Source of the DNA: Pseudomonas paraversuta
GTDB lineage: Bacteria; Pseudomonadota; Gammaproteobacteria; Pseudomonadales; Pseudomonadaceae
Assembly: GCF_904063065.1 (NCBI RefSeq)
Contig: NZ_CAJFCL010000003.1
Location: 496,001-560,000 of the forward strand
Direction: 5' to 3'
Length of the DNA stretch: 64,000 bases
The position numbers and the translations under genes are program-made. The notes under the pieces were generated by a model that searched no databases, was not told where the DNA came from, and saw nothing but the letters and a program-made list of their open reading frames with translations. Positions 1-8,091 of this stretch are shown one piece after another. Within the stretch, counting starts at the first letter, position 1, and each line of letters begins with the position of its first letter.

Positions 1-1
1 T

Positions 2-109
2 TTGCCTCTAGAGCTGAAATCCCGCAGCGAGCCTTACGAAATCGTCACCCGCCACGGCATATCGCTCACGCCGGCAGCTCAGTTGCTGGTGGACCAGCTG
101 GCCCTGTAG
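2..109 (+). CDS. C-terminal end of a LysR-type transcriptional regulator (partial)
   Basis: Thirty-five codons remain before a TAG stop; the gene begins outside the window. The end of the peptide (ISLTPAAQLLVDQL) resembles the end of the effector-binding domain of LysR-type regulators, where a 'R-G-x-x-L-T-P-A-A' stretch precedes a last helix. Its target cannot be told from what is visible. The stop codon is the TAG inside a GTAGGAGC REP motif, so the repeat begins within the coding sequence. The family call rests on a short tail and is moderate. Confidence 0.55.
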   Translation: MPLELKSRSEPYEIVTRHGISLTPAAQLLVDQLAL

Positions 110-480
110 GAGCGCCATCTGCAGACCAGCCCCTGTAGGAGCGAGCTTGCCTCGCGATAGAGCAATGTCAGCGCCGGATGCATAGACTGACTCACCGCCA
201 TCGCTGGCAAGCCAGCTCCCACAGGGTGGTAGCGGTTGCATCCCACCCACCCCACCGTAGGAGCGAGCTTGCCTCGCGATAGAGCAATGTCAGCGCCGGA
301 TGCATAGACTGACTCACCGCCATCGCTGGCAAGCCAGCTCCCACAGGGTGGTAGCGGTTGCATCCCACCCATCCCACCGTAGGAGCGAGCTTGCTCGCGA
401 GCTGTTGGCGATTCGAAATACCGCACTGAAAAGCTCGCGAGCTAGCTCGCTCCTACAGGGTGTCCGGGCCAGAGATGAGC
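110..480. repeat. Tandem REP array, 122-bp unit
   Basis: This non-coding stretch is made of REP elements. A unit starting at 135 repeats at 257 and, truncated, at 379, so the period is exactly 122 bp. Each full unit holds a REP of one kind (GTAGGAGCGAGCTTGCCTCG), about 45 bp of spacer, then an inverted REP of a second kind (GCTGGCAAGCCAGCTCCCAC) and the spacer GTGGTAGCGGTTGCATCCCA. The last part (379-465) pairs GTAGGAGCGAGCTTGCTCGC with its inverse AGCTAGCTCGCTCCTACAG. A degenerate copy lies at 106-130. The inverted pairs can fold into long hairpins and may end transcription of both flanking genes. Confidence 0.9.
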
Positions 481-488
481 GAGCCCTT

Positions 489-1112
489 TCAATCCGCCGT
501 GTCGCTGCGCATGGCATCCCAGGCGCTCATTACCTGAGTAATGGCAGCCTCCATCACGCCATGGGCTACGCCATCTCTGGCCAGGGTTGTAAGCCCCAGC
601 AAAAAGCTTTCAAACACCGTGGCCAGGGCGACGGGACTGGTTTTTGCCAGCAACTCGCCCGAGGCAATGCCGCGCTCCACACAGGCAACAAACCCGGCCC
701 GGTTGCGCGCCCGGGCTGCGGCGAGCGGGGCGCAAATGGCGATGGCTTCAGCCGAGCTGGCACTCATAAGTCCCAACGCCACCAGACAACCCCGGGGGTG
801 GCCATCCTCGCATTGCATTCTGGCGGAGCCACGCAATGTCCTTTCAATTGCCTCGCGGGCAGGCAACTGCAGGTCAAACAGGCATTCGGTGACCTGGCCA
901 TGGGTGTTCAGGTAGCGCTCCATGACTTCCTTGAACAAGGCTTCCTTGGAGCCGAAGGCCGCGTAAAAACTGGGCGCGGAGATGCCGGAGCCGATGCTCG
1001 CCTTGAGCTGGCTGAGTGAAGTCGAGTCGTAGCCGTGCTCCCAGAACAGGTGCATGGCCTGGGTGATTGCCGCATCCCGGTCAAACGTACGCGGGCGTCC
1101 CATCTGTGCCAT
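489..1112 (-). CDS. TetR/AcrR family transcriptional regulator
   Basis: A 207-residue protein with an N-terminal TetR helix-turn-helix (about residues 10-58; GRPRTFDRDAAI, then the recognition-helix region APSFYAAFGSKEALF). The C-terminal ligand domain resembles that of the regulators near MFS and quinone-reductase genes (RGCLVALGLMSAS). The start is supported by GAGGAG six bases upstream. It is divergent from the MFS exporter at 1232, with a 119-bp intergenic region carrying TACATATGTA and CGATACA repeats, so it probably represses the exporter and itself. The inducer is unknown. Confidence 0.88.
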   Translation of the reverse strand: MAQMGRPRTFDRDAAITQAMHLFWEHGYDSTSLSQLKASIGSGISAPSFYAAFGSKEALFKEVMERYLNTHGQVTECLFDLQLPAREAIERTLRGSARMQCEDGHPRGCLVALGLMSASSAEAIAICAPLAAARARNRAGFVACVERGIASGELLAKTSPVALATVFESFLLGLTTLARDGVAHGVMEAAITQVMSAWDAMRSDTAD

Positions 1113-1146
1113 TGGAGTCTCCTCGGTAACAGGACTTAAATACTAT

Positions 1147-1209
1147 TCGATACAAAAGTCGTTGACCATTGTTCTTTCCCGTGACTACATATGTACTCAT
1201 CGATACATA
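1147..1209. promoter_or_regulatory. Divergent tetR/MFS promoter region with probable TetR operators
   Basis: TATGTA (1190-1195) and TACATA (1204-1209) form an inverted repeat with an 8-bp spacer; TACATATGTA (1186-1195) is itself a perfect palindrome. The motif TCGATACA occurs twice in direct orientation, near 1148 and 1201. A plausible sigma-70 promoter towards the exporter is TTGACC (1162-1167), 18 bp, TACATA (1186-1191), so the palindrome overlaps the -10. This is the arrangement expected for repression by the neighbouring TetR protein. Binding is inferred. Confidence 0.5.
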
Positions 1210-1231
1210 ACTAACAAGGCTGGAACAAGCG

Positions 1232-2428
1232 ATGGCGGCAGCACAACACAACACTGAACGATTACCCATGGGGGCACTGCTCGCGCTGGCCATGACCGGC
1301 TTCATTTGTATCGTGACCGAGACCTTGCCAGCGGGTTTGCTGGCACAAATCAGCAGCGGTCTGCAGGTTTCATCTTCTCTGGCAGGGCAGATGGTCACGG
1401 TGTATGCGCTGGGATCCCTGCTGGCCGCCATCCCGCTGACCATTGCCACCCAGGGCTGGCGTCGGCGCAATGTGCTGCTGTTGACGATTGTCGGCTTTTT
1501 GCTGTTCAACTCGATTACCGCCTGGTCTTCCAGCTATGGCGTGACCCTGGTTGCGCGCTTTTTTGCCGGTGCCTCTGCAGGTCTGGCCTGGAGCCTGCTG
1601 GCGGGGTATGCCCGGCGCATGGTGGCACCGCACCTGCAGGGGCGGGCGATGGCAGTGGCCATGGTCGGCACGCCGATCGCGCTCTCGCTCGGCGTACCCT
1701 TGGGCACATGGTTGGGGGCAATGGTGGGCTGGCGCACGGCCTTTGGCCTGATGTCGGGTCTGACCCTGGTGCTGATGGTCTGGGTTCTGGTCAAGGTGCC
1801 CGATTATCCGGGGCAGTCGGCATCGCAGCGCACCGGTCTGCGGCAGGTGCTGCTGACGCCGGGGGTGCGCTCCGTGCTTGGGGTGGTGATGACCTGGATG
1901 CTGGCGCACAACATTCTCTACACCTACATCGCACCTTTCGTGGCGCCGGCAGGTCTGGGCAATGACGTCGATATCGTGCTGCTGGTATTCGGTCTTGCGG
2001 CGCTGGTGGGGATCTGGCTCACCGGCAGGCTGGTGGATCGGCACTTGCGCAAAGCGGTGCTGGCAAGCCTTGGGACATTCGCTGCGATCGCGCTGGTATT
2101 TGGTTTTTTTGCTCAATCAGTGGCGGTGATATACACCGGCGTGCTGGTGTGGGGCTTATCGTTTGGCGGTGCTGCCACCTTGCTGCAAACCGCATTGGCG
2201 GACTCTGCAGGCGAGGGTGCCGATGTTGCGCTGTCATTGAACGTGGTGGTCTGGAACAGCGCCATTGCGATCGGCGCACTGACCGGTGGCGTGTTGCTGG
2301 ATCAGGTCGGGGTTGGCATCTTTCCCTGGGTATTGCTGGTGCTGTTGCTGGCGGGACTGTGGATTGTATTCAGTGCCCGTAACCACGGCTTTCCCGAAGG
2401 TCAGCGGCAATTGCCAGACTTATCGTAG
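1232..2428 (+). CDS. MFS transporter, DHA1 drug/sugar exporter type
   Basis: A 398-residue protein with about twelve hydrophobic helices in the inner membrane. The first helix has the motif FICIVTETLPAGLL, typical of the AraJ/YdhP/SotB-like DHA1 branch. The loop after helix 2 (ATQGWRRRNVLL) takes the place of MFS motif A, and a motif-C-like region (GTPIALSLGVPLG) lies near residue 150. It probably exports a small organic compound or drug by proton antiport. The divergent TetR regulator is the likely local repressor. No strong ribosome-binding site precedes the ATG at 1232; the ATG at 1268 is an alternative start. Substrate unknown. Confidence 0.85.
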   Translation: MAAAQHNTERLPMGALLALAMTGFICIVTETLPAGLLAQISSGLQVSSSLAGQMVTVYALGSLLAAIPLTIATQGWRRRNVLLLTIVGFLLFNSITAWSSSYGVTLVARFFAGASAGLAWSLLAGYARRMVAPHLQGRAMAVAMVGTPIALSLGVPLGTWLGAMVGWRTAFGLMSGLTLVLMVWVLVKVPDYPGQSASQRTGLRQVLLTPGVRSVLGVVMTWMLAHNILYTYIAPFVAPAGLGNDVDIVLLVFGLAALVGIWLTGRLVDRHLRKAVLASLGTFAAIALVFGFFAQSVAVIYTGVLVWGLSFGGAATLLQTALADSAGEGADVALSLNVVVWNSAIAIGALTGGVLLDQVGVGIFPWVLLVLLLAGLWIVFSARNHGFPEGQRQLPDLS

Positions 2429-2453
2429 CCCCCCGATGATAATCGCTGCGTGA

Positions 2454-2596
2454 CCGGACGCAGCCTGCGCCAACGGCTACAAAATGCGCGGATTGTGTAG
2501 TCGCTGACCAGGAACCAGGCTGTGATAAGGGCCCCAGGGCCCTCAGCTGCGGGGCCTGCTGCACAGTCCATCGCCGCCTGGTGCCTGGTCAGCGAC
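2454..2596. repeat. Composite palindromic repeat, copy A
   Basis: Two elements sit between the convergent MFS and IclR genes. The first (2454-2480) reads CCGGACGCAGCCTGCG then CAACGGCTAC. The second (2497-2596) is a 100-bp imperfect palindrome beginning GTAGTCGCTGACC and ending GGTCAGCGAC, with an inner GGGCCCCAGGGCCC segment and CGGGGCCTGC. Related copies occur near 5144 and 30301. The long hairpin may act as a bidirectional terminator for the convergent genes. Confidence 0.75.
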
Positions 2597-2608
2597 CTCA
2601 AGCCCCGA

Positions 2609-3388
2609 TCAGTAAATCCCCAGCATGCCCTCGATGCTGCGCACCATCGATACCAGCCTTGGCCCGATATCGTTTTTAAGTTGCCCCTCATTCAACATAA
2701 AGGCCGAAACCCCGCAGTTGAATACCAGGATTTCGCCATCCGGCATGGGCCGCATCGGCACCGCAACCGCATGGATCTCACGCCGCAGATCACCATAGGA
2801 CACGCAAAATCCGCGCTGGTTATATTCCTGCACACTCTCTTCGATGCGGGTCTGGAACATCTTCCAGTCGTCAGGGGTTTTGACTTTGATTTCGTTGAGC
2901 AATGCCGTGCGCTCTTCCCGTGAAGAGGCAGCAATCAATGCCCGCCCCATGGCCGTGCGCACAATCGGATAGCTCAAGCCAACATCCGGTGGATGGCTCA
3001 TGGGCGCCGCACTGCGGCTGCTCTCCAGATACACCACGCTGAGCCGGTCACGCATGCCAAGGGAAACCGAACCGCGAATATGATCGGCCATCTCTTTCAT
3101 GAAAGGCCGGGCGATTTGCCGGATGTTGAGGCTGGCGAGCAACGGATAGCCCAGGGATAAAACAGCCGAACCCAACTGGTATTTATTGTTCAGCCGATTG
3201 ATCCGCAAATAGCCCAGGCGCACCAGGGTGTAGGTGAAACGCGAGATTGTCGCTTTCGCCATACCGGTGCGTGACGCCAGTTCGGCATTGCCCAGTTGCG
3301 TGTCCCGCGGGGTAAAGCAATGCAGGATCTCCAGGCCGCGGGCCAGGGTCGCGGCAAATTGCCGGTCATCCGCGAACTCATCCGCCAC
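2609..3388 (-). CDS. IclR family transcriptional regulator
   Basis: A 259-residue protein with a winged helix-turn-helix at about residues 10-75 (LARGLEILHCF, then LASRTGMAKATISRFTYTL) and an IclR effector domain (YLESSRSAAPMS, then PIVRTAMGRALIAA, then SYGDLRREIHAVAVPM). Family members usually control catabolic operons for aromatic or carboxylic acids. The only possible start in frame is GTG at 3388, without a visible ribosome-binding site. No divergent target operon is present: what lies upstream is a remnant-like stretch and a REP array, so its natural partner genes may have been lost. Confidence 0.85.
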   Translation of the reverse strand: MADEFADDRQFAATLARGLEILHCFTPRDTQLGNAELASRTGMAKATISRFTYTLVRLGYLRINRLNNKYQLGSAVLSLGYPLLASLNIRQIARPFMKEMADHIRGSVSLGMRDRLSVVYLESSRSAAPMSHPPDVGLSYPIVRTAMGRALIAASSREERTALLNEIKVKTPDDWKMFQTRIEESVQEYNQRGFCVSYGDLRREIHAVAVPMRPMPDGEILVFNCGVSAFMLNEGQLKNDIGPRLVSMVRSIEGMLGIY

Positions 3389-3539
3389 GTTGGTGTATGG
3401 CGCGTGGCGCCATCGTCAGCTGCTCAATGGCACCCCGGTGACAGCCCCCGGGGTGCTGGCGGTTGCCACGGTGACAGGAGTTTCGTTGCTGGCCTGTATG
3501 GTCGGGGTGACTTCAATGCTGGCGGGTTACCCACCGTAG
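3389..3539 (+). pseudogene. Possible 3' remnant of a membrane-transporter gene
   Basis: From 3389 one frame stays open and encodes about 49 residues with one hydrophobic helix (APGVLAVATVTGVSLLACM, then VGVTSMLAGY) before a TAG at 3537-3539 that belongs to the first REP of the array. It looks like the last transmembrane helix of a permease: a basic segment (WRHRQLLNGTPVTAPG) precedes the helix. No start region or ribosome-binding site is present and the 5' part would run into the IclR gene, so I read it as a leftover of a deleted gene. Coding origin is not proven. Confidence 0.3.
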
Positions 3540-3945
3540 GAGCGAGCTGGCCTCGCGATAGAGCAATGTCAGCGCCGGATGCATAGACTGACTCACCGCC
3601 ATCGCTGGCAAGCCAGCTCCCACAGGGTGGTAGCGGTTGTCCTGAATATCCCGCCCGCTCCACTGTAGGAGCGAGCTTGCCTCGCGATGGCGCAATGTCA
3701 TTGCCGGATGCATTGACTGACTCCCCGCCATCGCTGGCAAGCCAGCTCCCACAGTGTGGTAGCGGTTGCATCCCACCCATCCCACCGTAGGAGCGAGCTT
3801 GCCTCGCGATGGCGCAATGTCATTGCCGGATGCATAGACCGACCCACCGCCATCGCTGGCAAGCCAGCTCCCACAGGGTGGTAGCAGTTGTCCTGAATAT
3901 CCCGCCGCTCCTCCGTAGGAGCGAGCTTGCTCGCGAGCTGTTGAT
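3536..3945. repeat. Tandem REP array, 122-129-bp units (second copy)
   Basis: Units starting with GTAGGAGCGAGC begin at 3536, 3665, 3787 and 3915, so the periods are 129, 122 and 128 bp. They have the same composition as the array at 110-480: a REP, the spacer with CAATGTCA and GCCGGATGCAT, the inverted second REP, then GTGGTAGCGGTTG. Two kinds of connecting spacer alternate (one ending in CATCCCACCCATCCCACC, one with CCTGAATATCCCGCC). The final unit is truncated. The array lies in the same orientation as the one at 110-480, so the two form large direct repeats about 3.4 kb apart. The rest of the gap up to 4077 holds nothing I recognise. Confidence 0.9.
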
Positions 3946-4077
3946 GTTTAAAAAGCTATCTGTCCGGCCTTCAACCATCCTGGGCGTTCATTGGGCCCGG
4001 GGACACGGGCTTGTGCTACGTGGCATGCTAGCTGCAAGGATCCGCCTGCGTTTTAAACCTCAATCAAAGGATTACCC

Positions 4078-5130
4078 ATGCGTTATCGCCAACTGGGCAG
4101 AAGTGACATCAAGGTCAGCGTCATCGGGCTTGGGACCATGACCTGGGGCCATCAAAACAGCGAAAGCGATGCCCACCAGCAGATCGAGCTGGCGCTGGCT
4201 GAAGGCGTCAATCTGATCGACACCGCCGAGATGTATCCCACCCCGACCCATGCCGATACCTGGCGCACCACTGAACGCTACATCGGCAGCTGGCTGGCCC
4301 GCAGCGGCCGTCGCGACGATGTGGTCCTGGCGAGTAAAATTGCCGGCCCGGCCCGTGAACCCGGCGGGCAGTTGCACATTCGTGACGGCCTGACCCGGCA
4401 CGACCGGCGCAATATTGTCGAAGCGCTGGACGGCAGTCTCAAGCGTCTGAACACCGACTATCTGGACCTCTATCAACTGCACTGGCCGGACCGGGCGACC
4501 AATTTTTTCGGCCAGCGTGAATACCCCTATGCCGAAGACAACCAGAGCGTGGCCATTGAAGAAACCCTGTCGGTGCTGGCCGAGCAGGTCAAGGCCGGCA
4601 AGATCCGCCACATTGGCGTGTCCAATGAAACCCCCTGGGGTGTGGCCGAGTTCATCAAGCAGAGCGAGCGTCTGGGCTTGCCGCGCATTGTCAGCGTGCA
4701 AAACCCCTACAGCTTGCTCAGCCGCCTGTATGAGGGCGGGCTCTCGGAGTTCAGCCATCGCGAAGGCGTAGGGCTGCTGGCGTATTCGCCCCTGGCCTTC
4801 GGTTCGCTGACCGGCAAATACCTGGGCGGTGCGCGTCCCGAGGGCTCGCGCCTGGCAGCGGTGTACCGCACCTTCAACCGCTATGACGGCCCGGCGGTGG
4901 ACCAGGCCGTCAATGGCTACCTTGAGATCGCCAGACAACACAACCTGAGCCCGGCGCAACTGGCCCTGGCTTACGTCATCAACAAACCTTTTGTGGCCAG
5001 TGCACTGACCGGCCAGACCAGCCTGGCCCAGTTGCGCGAAAACCTCGGCGCGCTGCACCTGACCCTCGATCCAGAAATCCTGGCCCAGATCGAGGCCGTC
5101 CATCAGCGCACACCCAACCCGGCGCCTTAG
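4078..5130 (+). CDS. tas: Aldo/keto reductase, Tas family
   Basis: A 350-residue NADPH-dependent oxidoreductase of the aldo/keto reductase superfamily, close in length and sequence to E. coli Tas. Recognisable blocks are the N-terminal GLGTMTWGHQNSESDAH, the catalytic Asp/Tyr segment NLIDTAEMYPTP, the Lys in VVLASKIAGP, the His in DLYQLHWPDR, the conserved HIGVSNETPWGV and QNPYSLLSR, and the C-terminal QIEAVHQRTPNPAP. AAAGGA sits seven bases before the ATG. The physiological substrate of Tas proteins is poorly defined. It is transcribed in the same direction as the ABC operon but is separated from it by 281 bp with a repeat and a possible promoter. Confidence 0.92.
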   Translation: MRYRQLGRSDIKVSVIGLGTMTWGHQNSESDAHQQIELALAEGVNLIDTAEMYPTPTHADTWRTTERYIGSWLARSGRRDDVVLASKIAGPAREPGGQLHIRDGLTRHDRRNIVEALDGSLKRLNTDYLDLYQLHWPDRATNFFGQREYPYAEDNQSVAIEETLSVLAEQVKAGKIRHIGVSNETPWGVAEFIKQSERLGLPRIVSVQNPYSLLSRLYEGGLSEFSHREGVGLLAYSPLAFGSLTGKYLGGARPEGSRLAAVYRTFNRYDGPAVDQAVNGYLEIARQHNLSPAQLALAYVINKPFVASALTGQTSLAQLRENLGALHLTLDPEILAQIEAVHQRTPNPAP

Positions 5131-5143
5131 GAGTACGGCACCT

Positions 5144-5269
5144 GCGATGGACAGCGCCGCAGGCCCCATGGATGACGGGCCTGCGGCCCTTATCGCAGCC
5201 TCGTGGGTCGTCAGCGACTGCACAAGAGATATAGGCTTTTCCTGGCCGTTGCCGCAGCTGACGTCCGGC
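5144..5269. repeat. Composite palindromic repeat, copy B (truncated, inverse orientation)
   Basis: On the minus strand this reads CAGTCGCTGACGAC, then CACGAGGCTGCGATAAGGGC, a GC-rich inner palindrome (CGCAGGCCC / GGGGCCTGCGGC) and TGTCCATCGC, matching copies A and C. The right-hand arm that closes the palindrome in A and C is missing. The small companion element (GCCGGACGTCAGCTGCGG, 5244-5269) lies on the same side as in copy A. Confidence 0.65.
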
Positions 5270-5359
5270 AACTGTTGGCCCACCAACAGTGACCGCACAC
5301 AGTGTTGGTTTTTACCCCGCATCCCCCCGCCCATTACCCCTGTTTACTGGCCGAAAAAC

Positions 5360-5377
5360 CCGGCATGCCTTGTGCAA
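5360..5377 (+). promoter_or_regulatory. Candidate sigma-54 (-24/-12) promoter of the ABC-monooxygenase operon
   Basis: The sequence CCGGCATGCCTTGTGCA has GG at 5362-5363 and GC at 5374-5375, exactly ten bases apart as required for sigma-54 promoters, and agrees with the consensus at GGCA, the following G and TGCA. It lies about 36 bp before the ATG of the binding-protein gene. No activator gene is adjacent; SfnR-type activators that use sigma-54 for organosulfur genes are known in Pseudomonas. Identified by eye only. Confidence 0.4.
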
Positions 5378-5411
5378 TAGCCCTGTTCCCGGACTTTAGG
5401 CAGTAAGCCCC

Positions 5412-7097
5412 ATGCTCGAACGCTCACCCCATCTGCGATCTCAAGGCAGACGATCCAGGTCGCTGCTCAAACGCACACCCCTCATCGGTTTTGCTGCACT
5501 GTGCAGTCTGCTGGTCGGCTGCGGCCCGGATACCTCCACGGTCGCGCGCAGTGACAAGCCGGTCAGCGGCGGCACGCTGGTGTACGCCACTGACCGCGAA
5601 CCCACTTGCCTGGACCCCCATGTCAGCGGGGACATGCCTCAGGTGTTTATCGGCCAGCAGTATCTCGACTCGCTGGTATCGATGGACGAGCAGGGGCAAA
5701 TAGGTCCGTGGCTGGCCAAGGGCTGGGAGGTGTCGGCCGACGGCCTGGTGTACACCTTCCATCTGCGCAATGACGTGCACTTCACCGACGGCACGCCGTT
5801 CAACGCGGCAGCGGTCAAGGCCAACCTGGACCACATGGCCAATCCGAAAACCCAGTCCAGTACCGCCGGTGGTTATATCCGCCAGTACCGCAGCACCGAG
5901 GTGCTCGATGACTACACGGCAGTGGTGCATCTGGCCACACCTTATGCCGCGTTTCTGGAGGTGCTGGCCCAAGGCTTTCTGGGCATTGAATCGCCGACGG
6001 CATTGCTGCGCTCCCGTGACCAGAACTGTGAAAGCCCGGTGGGCAGCGGCCCGTTCAAGATCGTCAAATGGGACCGCCAGAGCCAGGTCGAACTGGTACG
6101 CAACCCGGATTACAACTGGGCGCCACCCACCGCCAGGCATCAGGGCCCGGCATGGCTGGAGCGCATTGTGTGGAAGTTCATCCAGGAGCCATCGGTGCGT
6201 TTTGCCTCGTTGCAGGCAGGCGAGGTCGACGTGATCGAGGCGCTGCCGCCCGAGTCCCACGAGGCGGCGCGGCGCAATCCGGACCTGACCATGCTGGTCG
6301 CCCTGCGTCCGGGCAACCCCACCAACGGCACGCTGAATATCACCCGCGCACCCTTCGATAACCTGAAGGTGCGTGAAGCCTTTGTGCGCAGCGCCGATGT
6401 CGAGGGCGCGCTGAAAAGCGTGTACTTCAATGAATTCCCCCGGGCCGGTGGCGCGCTGAGTTCGGCCACGCGCTTTTACAGTCCGGACTTCGAACATGCC
6501 CAGGATTACGATCAGGGCCGGGCCGCGCAGCTGCTGGATGAAAGTGGCTGGACCGGGCGCGACGCCGAGGGTTATCGCACCCGTGACGGCAAGCGCCTGC
6601 AGGTGCATGTGGTGATTGGCAACCGCACGCCACCCTCGGAACTGACGCTGTGGGAGCAGGTCCAGGCCACCACACGCAAGGCCGGGTTCGAGTTGCTGGT
6701 GGAGCAGATGAGCGATGTCCAGGCGACCCAGCGTCAGGCCGACTGGGACTACGACATCCGGGTGGGCTACTGGAACACCAACAGCGCAGACGTGCTGCGC
6801 ATTGTGTTCGGCTCGGAGTTCGTGCAGCCGGCAGGCGTCGGTGGCTACCACCAGAACACCGCAGGGTTCTCCAGCCCGCAGTTTGACGCAATCAACCAGC
6901 AAGCCCTGGCCACCCAGGACCCCGAGCAGCGTCGAGCCCTGTACTACCAGACCCAGCAGATTGCTTCGCAGCAATACCTGCAACTGACCACCTACCCGCA
7001 AAGCTCGCGTCTTGGGATCTACAAGACCACCCAGGGCGTGCGTCTGGAGCCTTCGCTGGCGGTGACTTACCTGTATGACGCCTGGGTGAACAAATGA
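5412..7097 (+). CDS. ABC transporter substrate-binding lipoprotein, family 5 (peptide/nickel type)
   Basis: A 561-residue extracytoplasmic binding protein. The N-terminus has a basic stretch, a hydrophobic core and a lipobox (SLLVGC, Cys37), so the mature protein should be anchored by lipid. The family-5 solute-binding signature follows (LAKGWEVSADGLVYTFHLR, then FTDGTPFNAAAV near residue 130). It is the first gene of an operon with two permeases and a fused ATPase; the stop lies 13 bp before the first permease. The downstream flavin monooxygenase suggests an organosulfur or modified-peptide ligand, but the ligand cannot be read from the sequence. A sigma-54-like promoter precedes it. Confidence 0.9.
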   Translation: MLERSPHLRSQGRRSRSLLKRTPLIGFAALCSLLVGCGPDTSTVARSDKPVSGGTLVYATDREPTCLDPHVSGDMPQVFIGQQYLDSLVSMDEQGQIGPWLAKGWEVSADGLVYTFHLRNDVHFTDGTPFNAAAVKANLDHMANPKTQSSTAGGYIRQYRSTEVLDDYTAVVHLATPYAAFLEVLAQGFLGIESPTALLRSRDQNCESPVGSGPFKIVKWDRQSQVELVRNPDYNWAPPTARHQGPAWLERIVWKFIQEPSVRFASLQAGEVDVIEALPPESHEAARRNPDLTMLVALRPGNPTNGTLNITRAPFDNLKVREAFVRSADVEGALKSVYFNEFPRAGGALSSATRFYSPDFEHAQDYDQGRAAQLLDESGWTGRDAEGYRTRDGKRLQVHVVIGNRTPPSELTLWEQVQATTRKAGFELLVEQMSDVQATQRQADWDYDIRVGYWNTNSADVLRIVFGSEFVQPAGVGGYHQNTAGFSSPQFDAINQQALATQDPEQRRALYYQTQQIASQQYLQLTTYPQSSRLGIYKTTQGVRLEPSLAVTYLYDAWVNK

Positions 7098-7110
7098 GAG
7101 GGGTAAACCA

Positions 7111-8091
7111 ATGAGCGCAATCACATACTCCAATGCGCGGCACGAACGTCTGGCCCGGCTGGCCCGTCGCGCGACATGGCGTCTGGCAGGCGGGGTGCTG
7201 GTGCTGTGGGCCGTCGCGACCCTGACCTTCTTCGCCTTGCACCTGATGCCGGGTGATCCGGTGCTGGCCATTCTTGGCGGCGCCAGTGGCAACCCGACCG
7301 CAGAGACCATTGCTCAAGCCACCCGTGAGTTTGGTCTGGACAAGCCGTTGGCGGTTCAATATGCGCTGTACCTGGGGCGTCTGTTGCAAGGCGACCTGGG
7401 AATGTCCTACTCCCAGCACTTACCGGTCACGCAGGTGCTCGCCGAGCAGTCCTGGGCGACCTTGCAGCTTACCTTCAGTGCTCTGGCGCTGGCCTGGCTG
7501 CTGGTCCTGGCGCTGACCGTGCTCACCGCCGGCCGTGGCCGCTGGGTGTCCAGCCTGGCCTCGCTGGCCGAAACCCTGGCCGCTGCCTTGCCGCACTTCT
7601 GGCTGGGTATTTTGCTGCTGGCGGTGTTCGCCTTCGGCCTGCGCTGGTTCCCCCCGGCCGGTAGCGATGGCTGGCGCACCCTGGTATTGCCGGCGGTGGC
7701 ACTGGCCATTCCGCTGGCCGGTTTTATCGCCCAGGTCACCCGTGAATCCCTTGAACTGACACTGGAACAACCCTTTGTCCTGACTGCCCGCACCCGGGGT
7801 CTGAGCGACACCGCCGTGCGCTTCAAGCACGCCCTGCGCCATGCGGTGTTGCCCGGTATTTCATTGTCTGGCTGGGCCATCGGCGCGCTGATCAGCGGCG
7901 CGGTGGTGATTGAAGTGATCTTTTCGCGCAAGGGCCTGGGCCGCCAGTTGTACCAGGCAGTGCAGGCGCAGGACTTGCCGCTGACCATCGGCATCAGTCT
8001 GGCGGTGGCCGCCGTCTATGTGCTGGCCAACATTGTGATCGATCTGCTGTACCTGTGGATCGATCCCCGGCAACAGGGGAAAACAGCATGA
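7111..8091 (+). CDS. ABC transporter permease, DppB/OppB type
   Basis: A 326-residue inner-membrane permease with about six helices. After helix 1 comes the family feature FALHLMPGDPVLAILG, then FGLDKPLAVQYALYLGRLL and GDLGMSYS, all typical of DppB/OppB/GsiC proteins. The cytoplasmic EAA loop (TARTRGLSDTAVRFKHALRH) near residue 230 contacts the ATPase. AGAGGGG lies a few bases before the ATG. It forms the translocation pore with the next gene product. The N-terminal tail before helix 1 is rather long and arginine-rich. Confidence 0.93.
   Translation: MSAITYSNARHERLARLARRATWRLAGGVLVLWAVATLTFFALHLMPGDPVLAILGGASGNPTAETIAQATREFGLDKPLAVQYALYLGRLLQGDLGMSYSQHLPVTQVLAEQSWATLQLTFSALALAWLLVLALTVLTAGRGRWVSSLASLAETLAAALPHFWLGILLLAVFAFGLRWFPPAGSDGWRTLVLPAVALAIPLAGFIAQVTRESLELTLEQPFVLTARTRGLSDTAVRFKHALRHAVLPGISLSGWAIGALISGAVVIEVIFSRKGLGRQLYQAVQAQDLPLTIGISLAVAAVYVLANIVIDLLYLWIDPRQQGKTA

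Noticed and set aside
4072..5334. 420-codon minus-strand frame opposite the tas-like gene
   Set aside because: Shadow frame; the plus strand matches the Tas family along its whole length with a good ribosome-binding site.
5424..7310. 628-codon open frame on the minus strand opposite the binding-protein gene
   Set aside because: The plus-strand product has a lipobox and the family-5 signature; the antisense frame has none.
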